From assembly GCA_023525975.1 (NCBI GenBank), contig CM042035.1:37105001-37169000 (forward strand): DNA of 64,000 nt, in the 5' to 3' direction. The notes below the pieces were generated by a model. The model ran no database searches and was not told the origin of the DNA. It saw only the letters and a list, made by a program, of their open reading frames with translations. Source of the DNA: Smallanthus sonchifolius (Eukaryota; Streptophyta; Magnoliopsida; Asterales; Asteraceae). Below are positions 57,855 to 64,000 of the stretch, one piece after another; within the stretch, counting starts at the first letter, position 1, and each line of letters starts with the position of its first letter. Both the position numbers and the translations under genes were made by a program.

Positions 57855-58332
57855 TCTGAGAAAAATGCGAAAAGAAGGAAATAAATGCGATGGTAGTTGA
57901 AGGAGAATGAAAAAAAAAGGTGAAGTTGTGTAAATAGTTAGTAGTTGTTTTTGTGTAATAATAAGACCGGGCCGAATCAATAAGCTACTTGCATATATAT
58001 CCCATCATTTCCGACCCCTACACATAGCCTCGTTACAACCTGTAAAGCCATTTGATTCATAGGCAGATTGGGCATCTTATAGGTGGAGACTTGATTTTTA
58101 TACAAGCTTATTGTCGCACAATCACACATTTGCATTGAGTGTTCTAGCGCAATCTTGCTAGTACTTTTTGTCACCGAGAGGAGAGTTATTTGAGGGGTGT
58201 GTCATGTGGTGTGATGGTAGGTTAGTAAAAGGACAGCATGTATTTGTTTGGTTTAAACGTTGATCGCTTATGAACATGGAAATGGTTTTCGATGAGTTGC
58301 TTGGGGGCAAGCAACGGTTAAGTGTGGGGATG
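57035..58332 (+). other. Gyp-B 3' untranslated region with microsatellites and PPT
   Basis: Non-coding. Contains (AAT)n at about 57177-57198 and a (TA)n run at about 57797-57843. AAGTGTGGGGATG occurs at about 57291 and again at 58320-58332, where it directly precedes the 3' LTR and is the likely polypurine tract. Confidence 0.75.
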
Positions 58333-59486
58333 TGACGGGTGGTCCACGGGACAACCTTTAAGTATGTTAAAAGATAATTTAATCCCACATTTGATCATGT
58401 AACTATCTTGAATTAGATAACTACAGTTGCGTATGTCTCAGGTATATTCGGGGCTTAAATGGAGTGGGAAATGCAGCTTTGGGAAGAAGCTAATTGAGTG
58501 GACATTTTGCCCAGACTCTATCGTAGCTTACGGTGGCTACCGTAAGCTACGGTAGCCCCCTGAAGACTTGTCCCCCACCGTAAGGCAGTAGGAACTCAGC
58601 GTAACAACTTAAATGCTACCGTAAGTTACGGTAGCTACCGTAGCTTACGGTAGACATTGACGCAGAAAGTGTAACTGCCAATAAAAACCAATTTTCCAAG
58701 GGGCTTTGATATTCTCATCATTGGAGACGTTTCTAGACAGTTGTTTGGGCAAAAATTGGAGACTTCTTGGGTTCAAAACAATTTTTAATCATTGGGTTTG
58801 TTTTTTTTTATTCATATGAACATTAATCTTTGTGTGATGATGATGCACCAAGGCATGAGTGGCTAAACTTGTGGTGTTCATCCTAGGTTGAAGGTTTGTC
58901 TAAGACATTTATGTTTTTATCCGTATTTGTAGAATAATAGACTTGCAATGTTTGTTTGTTTATTATGGTGTGCGAATGTTTGTTTGTAAATTGTTGATTG
59001 ATGTTTTGATCATAATCTAAATCGTACGTTCTTGGTGTCGTTGACAATTGAGATATCACGGGAGGGATTAGGGTTGGATATTGGTTAATTGGTCATCGGG
59101 TAACAACCTTACATTTTCATAATCCGAGTACTTAGTTCCCTTTTATCACAAACAAGTGGTCACACATGAATCATGTCTATCTGATTCTTTCTAGTTGGAT
59201 TTAAACACGGATGTCAATTGAAACCGCAAACCTAGGATGATCGCTTTTTCCTAAAGTGTTTACAAAGCTAATTTTTGATTTGCAATTTATTTAGTTAATC
59301 TTAGTTGTTGAAACCAAACAATCAAAATCGTGAATTTACATTTCTTGCAATTTAGTTTAAGTTAGTTAAATCCAAAGCTACATAATAAACACATTTTCCA
59401 CAAACTCCTCGTGTTCGATACCCACTTACCGCTAGCTATTTGGTTGTAATTGGTTTAAATTTGATTGAGACTACGACCTCACGTCA
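58333..59486 (+). repeat. Gyp-B 3' LTR
   Basis: A 1154-bp copy of 43746-44896. Better-preserved cassettes: 58615-58635 (GCTACCGTA, loop AGT, 9-bp stem) and 58635-58653 (CTACCGTA, loop GCT, TACGGTAG), and a pair at about 58526-58557. Confidence 0.95.
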
Positions 59487-59491
59487 ATTGT

Positions 59492-59878
59492 GTACTCGTT
59501 CTGATTTCCAGTGTACCCTATGGATACAAAGGTCCTCATGTATTCTTCCTTCGAGTATGAAATGGCGACCCCCTCGTCTTAAAGTTTGAGATGTTTTCGT
59601 AGAGTAGCTTCAGTGATGGTGATGTCTTTGCCATCTACCTTGGCTTGGATTTGGGTTATCCCCTGTTCGGTAGAGTAGACAACAGAGTTCCAGAAGTCCT
59701 CCATGTGAGGGATGTAAATGGTTGGGTTTATAGTGAGTGCATGGTGTATCTTTGATCGACAGAGAAAGTCGATCATGTCATTGAATCCCTCGGACTACTT
59801 TCCTTTGATTAAGTATGCCGTGAGGTTGTGATATGGAGTGAACTTATCATCGGGATGGTTTATATCTACCTCTGCCAT
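59492..59878 (-). pseudogene. Cop-5 ORF2, N-terminal part, cut by Gyp-B
   Basis: Starts MAEVDINHPDDKF at 59878 after a pyrimidine-rich leader. Contains the conserved MIDFLCRSKIHHALTINPTI and DITITEATLRKHL stretches that are homologous to Cop-3 ORF2 (34630-34810). Stops at 59795-59797 and near 59579. At 59491 the frame is interrupted by the Gyp-B insertion (duplication ATTGT); the remainder lies at 39848-43740. Function unknown. Confidence 0.8.
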
Positions 59879-60508
59879 TTTGTTGGGTTTGGAGGGAAAG
59901 TGGAAGGTTTTTGAAGGGTTGTTAAGGATGGAAAGCTTTGAATGTTGTGGAGGCTTAAGAGAAAGTGATGGGAGTTAGGGTGAAATTGAATGTGAAGAGG
60001 TGGTGAAGAAATTTGATTTGTGTTATAACGACGGAGGAGAGAAAAAGCAAAAATACTTGTACAGTACAACCTTGTTCACTTTTTACTGTTACAGCTGTAA
60101 TGCACTAAAGCAGTCACGGCAAAGACTGAAAGTAATTTATAATTATTTTTTTTACTGTGGGTAAAGGTTAATTTGGACTTAGATTTACCCATCAGCAGCA
60201 AACTTGATTGCTGTGGATAGTTAAGCCTATCCGCTGCAAGCTTGGTTGTTGTGGATGGTTAATTCTGTTAGCAGCAAACTCAATTGCTGCTGATGGATAC
60301 AATAATCCGCAGCAACGATGTTGCTGCTGACAGCCTTAAAGCTATCCGCAGGAAACTTGTTCCTACTGATAACTTAAAGCAGTCAGTGGCAAATTCTTTG
60401 TTGCTGATGATTAAACCTTGTCAGCAGCGAAAAGAGTTGCTGCTGACTTATAACTTTTATTTTCAATAAAGACAACACATTTACAAAACAAAGTTTTAGA
60501 GATAGATT
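59879..60508 (-). promoter_or_regulatory. Cop-5 region between pol and ORF2: hairpins, TATA-like box, leader
   Basis: Reading the minus strand: AGCAGCAA/TTGCTGCT inverted repeats at about 60440-60185 (one perfect 8-3-8, GCAGCAAC-GAT-GTTGCTGC, near 60312), then a TATA-like TTATAAATTA at about 60133-60144, then a pyrimidine-rich leader (CTTTTTCTCTCCTCC) and the ORF2 start. This parallels 33641-34547 in Cop-3 with a different stem sequence. Promoter function is inferred. Confidence 0.45.
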
Positions 60509-61098
60509 TTAATCAAAGTTCATCATACCAATAGATTCAACTAAATATCTAAATCTAGCTTTATCAAAAGGTTTTGTAAACAAATCAGCATATTGCTCAT
60601 TCGTATGAACTTTAGTTAAAATAATTCTCTTTTTCTCAGCTCGATCTCTTATGAAGTGATACCTGATGTCAATGTGCTTTGTCTTGGAGTGCTGCACTGG
60701 ATTGTTTGTGATTGATATAGCACTCATGTTGTCAATGTGAATGGGAGTTGCCATGAAAGTCATCCCATAATCCAGCATTTGGTTTTGTATCTTGATGACT
60801 TGTGCACAACAACTTGAAGCTGCAATGTATTCTGCTTCTGCTGTAGATGTTGAGACACATGTTTGCTTCTTGCACTGTCATGAAATCAGTCTCCCTCCCA
60901 GAAACTGACATCCCCCTGATGTGGTCTTTTTGTCCAAGTTGCATCACCCATTGAACTCATTTCAAACTTTGAGTGCATCAGGATCTCAAAGTCTTTACAC
61001 AACTTCTTTCTTGTTGATCGAAAGATGATATCATCAACGTAGATTTGTACCAGTAAGATTTCTCCCCCTTCATCTTTGATAAACAAGGTCTGGTAGAC
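60509..61098 (-). pseudogene. Cop-5 reverse transcriptase and RNase H fragments
   Basis: At 61098-60950 the RT palm is recognisable, with an intact active box (IYVDDIIF) and FEMSSMG. It joins directly, in another frame, to RNase H (LDKKTTSGGCQFLGGRLIS, about 60930), so roughly the RT thumb and RNase H start are deleted. RNase H has a stop where Trp is expected, then runs through SITNNPVQHSKTKHIDIRYHF and ADLFTKPFD to its end at 60509 (GMMNFD). The upstream part of pol is cut off by the Chr-2 LTR at 61099. Confidence 0.88.
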
Positions 61099-63703
61099 TG
61101 TTCGCACCCCAACCGACGGCGGAATCATCGAGGCGGGACATGTAGACTGTTCATGAGCACAAGGTTCACTAGATTTCAATATTTAATCATCAATTTCATT
61201 TCAAACAATTCAACCACAAATAGCAAAAATTCAACAAGTACATAAATGAAAATACAAATTGTTCCTTGAATTTAAATTAACTAAGTCCAAATGTAAGTGT
61301 AGCATGTCTTGATCAAACTCACACATTAGAACCTGAAACATGAATAAAATAAGGTCAACTAAAAAGTTGGTGAGCATAAACTGGTTTGTATATAGATAGC
61401 ATACAGATTGTAAATAAAACAAATCCTTACATAACATGATAAAATAAGACATTTTTGGAGAGCAGATATTGTGTAACCAAGTACAATCAAACCTTTGTAA
61501 ATAGCATGCAAAATTGTGTTGTCGGTAATAATCACCCCAATCTGGGTGGGTTTGTCAGACTCAATAGATCTATCATTGTTTACCGTCGGCTTGAATAGTT
61601 AATGATTGCACATAAATTGCACACAAAAGTTAGCACACCTAGCACTCAGGCATAAAGCTCAAATTTGCACACATGAATGTAAAGAGGATTTGTACTTGTG
61701 TAGTTTGTGTGAATGTAAGCAATAGATTGTATATTGTTCATGTTCCACCCCAAAAAGTGTAAAAGAGAAAAAGGGCCATGTAATACTCACATGATTTGAA
61801 GGCATAGCTAACTCGAGATACTAAATAGTAATATGATCCTTGTAATGCGCAACGTTAACCTAGTGTGGAATGTATATTGGATTAATAGTGTGCACAATAG
61901 TCTATGTCTAAGTCTAGGTTGAATTGGTTGTGTGTATAAAGCTTGTGTTTTGTACTTGAAAGGTATTGTATAAATTGAAAGATATGAAATGGATATTTTT
62001 TAGACATTTTGATCAAGGTTTGAGTAAATAAATAAATTACATAATTATCATTTATTCACTTAGTTATAAAAATAATGTAGGTATTAGGGGTAATTAAGTA
62101 TAACCTAAATAAATAATTTTTGTTTAAATGTAAATTAAATAAATAATTGTTACTTTATTTATTTATTTATAAAATATGTAATTTAGTCATTTAGTTATAA
62201 AAATGTATCGGGTGTTTTATATTAAATATAAACTTCTTTACTTTATTTTCATAAAGATGTGTAAATAAGTTGTGTAAATAATATTTAAGTGTAGGGTTTA
62301 ACAATAAGTATAAATTTAATTTTGTAAGTTTTAAATAAATAATTTCTATTTATTTGAGAATAGAAATTTGATCTTTTTAAATAAAATTAATATAAATCTT
62401 TATAAAATCAATTATTTTTATATGAAAATTAATCTGAAATACTTATTATTTTTAAAATATAAAAATAATTATTTTGCCAAGATATTCTCACACACACGAC
62501 CGTGCCAGGGACAAGGCACGATCGTGCTAGAACCACGGGTGCGACCGTGCTAGTAAGGGACGCGACCGTGTTGACCATACAGAAGGCATAATTAGGCTGT
62601 TCACTAGGCACGACCGTGTCCGGGCCAGGCTCGACCGTGTCTAGGGTTTTGAGGCACGACCAAGTCTAGCCAAGGGCATGACCGGGTCTGAGTGTGTGAG
62701 GCACGACCTCGCTGGTATTAGCACGACCGTGTCTCATGAAGCACGACCGCGCTAGAAGACTAGCGCGACCGTGTCTGTTCCAAAACAGGAACGAATTTCT
62801 TAAATCTTATATTGTTAGTGTTGGATTTCATAGGGCTTTTTTCTGTAGGGTTATTACGAGTCTATTGGAATATATTAGTTGTATTTAAAATGTGTTCAAA
62901 GCAGGGTTCGATTAAACCATTTTAGAATGAACCCTAGATTCAGGTTCGTGTTAATTTCGCTATTGTAAGCCCAAATTAGTTTGGGCTTTTGATCTATAGA
63001 CTAAATCGTGGATGTGGAAGGTTTCAATTACCCGGAAGGACGATGAATTGATAGTGTACAGTGGAGATGAGTTCTGGCGATGACGGTTTGATCTCCGGTG
63101 CCTTTTGCTGCAACTCCGGCAGACTCAGTGTTTCCGGGAGCTTCAGAGAGGATCGATAGTATGTTGGCTTGGGAGAATTGTAATCAAAATGGTGGATTTG
63201 ATGGTCTTGTGAGAGGATTGGATGGTTATGAGTTGAATCGTTGCACTTGAGTTTTTTTTTTGTTGTAAATACGATGATTAAACGACTTAATTTTTGTTCG
63301 TTAATAGTAGAAACGTGTGGAGCGGTTACGAAATCGAACGTCTCTGTGATTAAAGGCTACATTTACATTTCAAATGACGAGAGGCGCGACCGTGCCCATA
63401 TGAGGCGCGACCGTTCCAAAGCAAGGCACGCGACCGTGCCAAGGCACTTGGCGCGACCGTGCCTATTAGGGTTTCTAGTTAATTTGTAAAGTCAGTCCTT
63501 GAAATTTTCAGTTTTGATAGATTTATATAAATATGGACTTATGTAGCGTTTAATAGGATATACTTGTGTAAAAATTTGTGGATTTGCATTGGAACATAGT
63601 ATTTAATTGTTGGTACAAATAGAACAAATCAGTGTATTAGAATTTGGTTTGAAATGTATCACATTGAACTGAAATATAGATAATGAAAATCAGAAATGTT
63701 ACA
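61099..63703 (-). repeat. Chr-2 3' LTR (autonomous chromovirus)
   Basis: A 2605-bp LTR clearly related over its full length to the Chr-1 LTRs but more diverged. Minus strand TGTAACATTTC to GGTGCGAACA. CACGACCGTG-type clusters lie at about 62490-62780 and 63380-63465 around the same AT-rich core. Confidence 0.88.
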
Positions 63704-63737
63704 GTATCCCCATGTTGAGGGAATTTCGTCCCGAAAT
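63704..63737 (-). other. Chr-2 polypurine tract and pre-LTR block
   Basis: Minus strand CGGGACGAAATTCCCTCAAC then ATGGGGATACTG before the LTR, matching Chr-1 (26372-26400). Confidence 0.85.
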
Positions 63738-64000
63738 TTAGCTAGTGGAGGCGACGGTATCAGTGAAGAGATGGGGGTACATGAGTTTCATTTGGTCCTC
63801 TCGTTCCCAAGTAAACTTAGGACCACATTTAGATTCCCAACGAACTTTGACAATTGGAATAAGGCTTCGCTTGAGCTGCTTAATCTCACGATCCATGATT
63901 TCTACTGGTCTCTCGACGAAGTGCATCGTTTCTTCAATGTGCACGTCGTCAAGAGGTATGTGAAGATTCTCATCAGCAAGACATTTCTTCAAATTAGACA
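63738..64000 (-). CDS. Chromovirus integrase C-terminus with chromodomain-like region, partial
   Basis: The last 84+ residues of a chromovirus (Tekay/Del-like) Pol. KKCLADENLHIPLDDVHIEE is followed by FVERPVEIMDREIKQLKRS and VKVRWESKCGPKFTWEREDQ, the chromodomain-like tail thought to steer integration to heterochromatin. It ends PHLFTDTVAST plus Ser. The frame is open to the window edge, so the element may be autonomous; the rest lies to the right. A Cys in WESKCGP is at a position where relatives usually have a basic residue. Confidence 0.88.
   Translation of the reverse strand, partial: SNLKKCLADENLHIPLDDVHIEETMHFVERPVEIMDREIKQLKRSLIPIVKVRWESKCGPKFTWEREDQMKLMYPHLFTDTVASTS

Larger units (their letters stand above)
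43741..59491 (+). mobile_element. Gyp-B, Athila-type Gypsy with permuted internal genes
   Basis: Element 43746-59486 flanked by the perfect duplication ATTGT (43741-43745, 59487-59491) inside Cop-5 ORF2. The outer LTRs (1151 and 1154 bp) differ at about 25 positions plus a 4-base indel by eye, about 2 percent. The internal order is RT, RNase H, integrase, an LTR-like region, PBS, gag, protease, then a post-pol ORF; the normal order is PBS, gag, protease, RT, RNase H, integrase, ORF. No PBS follows the 5' LTR, and a different LTR-like region precedes the only PBS. A hAT transposon sits in RNase H. Confidence 0.88.

Noticed and set aside
57774..57980. Minus-strand ORF across the TA microsatellite
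   Set aside because: The Tyr-Ile repeat is simply the translation of (TA)n.
63241..63489. 82-residue ORF in the Chr-2 LTR
   Set aside because: The Arg/His-rich translation comes from the CGCGACCGTG repeats; not in the coding strand of the element.

Overview
This window is plant nuclear DNA made almost entirely of nested transposable elements. I found no host gene, tRNA, rRNA or CRISPR array. The host is a eudicot; the repeat complement (large Copia elements with an extra ORF after pol, Athila-type Gypsy, chromovirus with an Asteraceae-like LTR start) resembles the daisy family, which is family-level recall and not a search result.

Layout. 1-1350: minus-strand Copia gag relic. 1351-1980: large inverted repeat. 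1981-4355: plus-strand LTR plus PBS, internal region lost. 4356-13334: minus-strand Athila-type gag, tRNA-Asp-type PBS and LTR; the LTR is split by a gag-only Copia derivative (Cop-2, 7133-12636). 13747-38233: Cop-3, a plus-strand Copia with three LTRs, decayed gag-pol and a second gene (ORF2) after pol. Cop-3 is split by Chr-1 (23923-32475), a young non-autonomous chromovirus derivative with 2449-bp LTRs and a perfect 5-bp target duplication. 38234-39049: a further Copia gag relic (Cop-4), which Cop-5 has invaded. 39050-61098: Cop-5, a minus-strand Copia (3' LTR, ORF2, RNase H, RT). Its ORF2 is split by Gyp-B (43746-59486), an Athila-type element with perfect 5-bp target duplication whose internal genes are in permuted order. 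Gyp-B carries a complete hAT DNA transposon (45741-48674, perfect 8-bp duplication, uninterrupted transposase). 61099-64000: Chr-2, 3' LTR and chromodomain end of an autonomous chromovirus, which looks like the partner of Chr-1.

Nesting depth reaches four: hAT in Gyp-B in Cop-5 in the Cop-4 relic. The hAT transposase is the only long gene that looks intact; the Copia and Athila genes carry stops and frameshifts, several at CGA or TGG codons as expected from decay of methylated cytosines.

Most notable is a shared, unexplained design. The LTRs of most families here carry clusters of short perfect inverted repeats, commonly 8-9 bp stems with 3-nt loops, with a family-specific stem. In Cop-2 and Cop-3 the stem is GCGnACTT/AAGTnCGC and the fourth pair covaries (A-T, T-A, C-G). 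The same cassettes recur just upstream of the LTR TATA box, in the gag leader, and upstream of a second TATA-like box ahead of ORF2. This suggests that ORF2 has its own LTR-like internal promoter and that the hairpins are a functional cis element.
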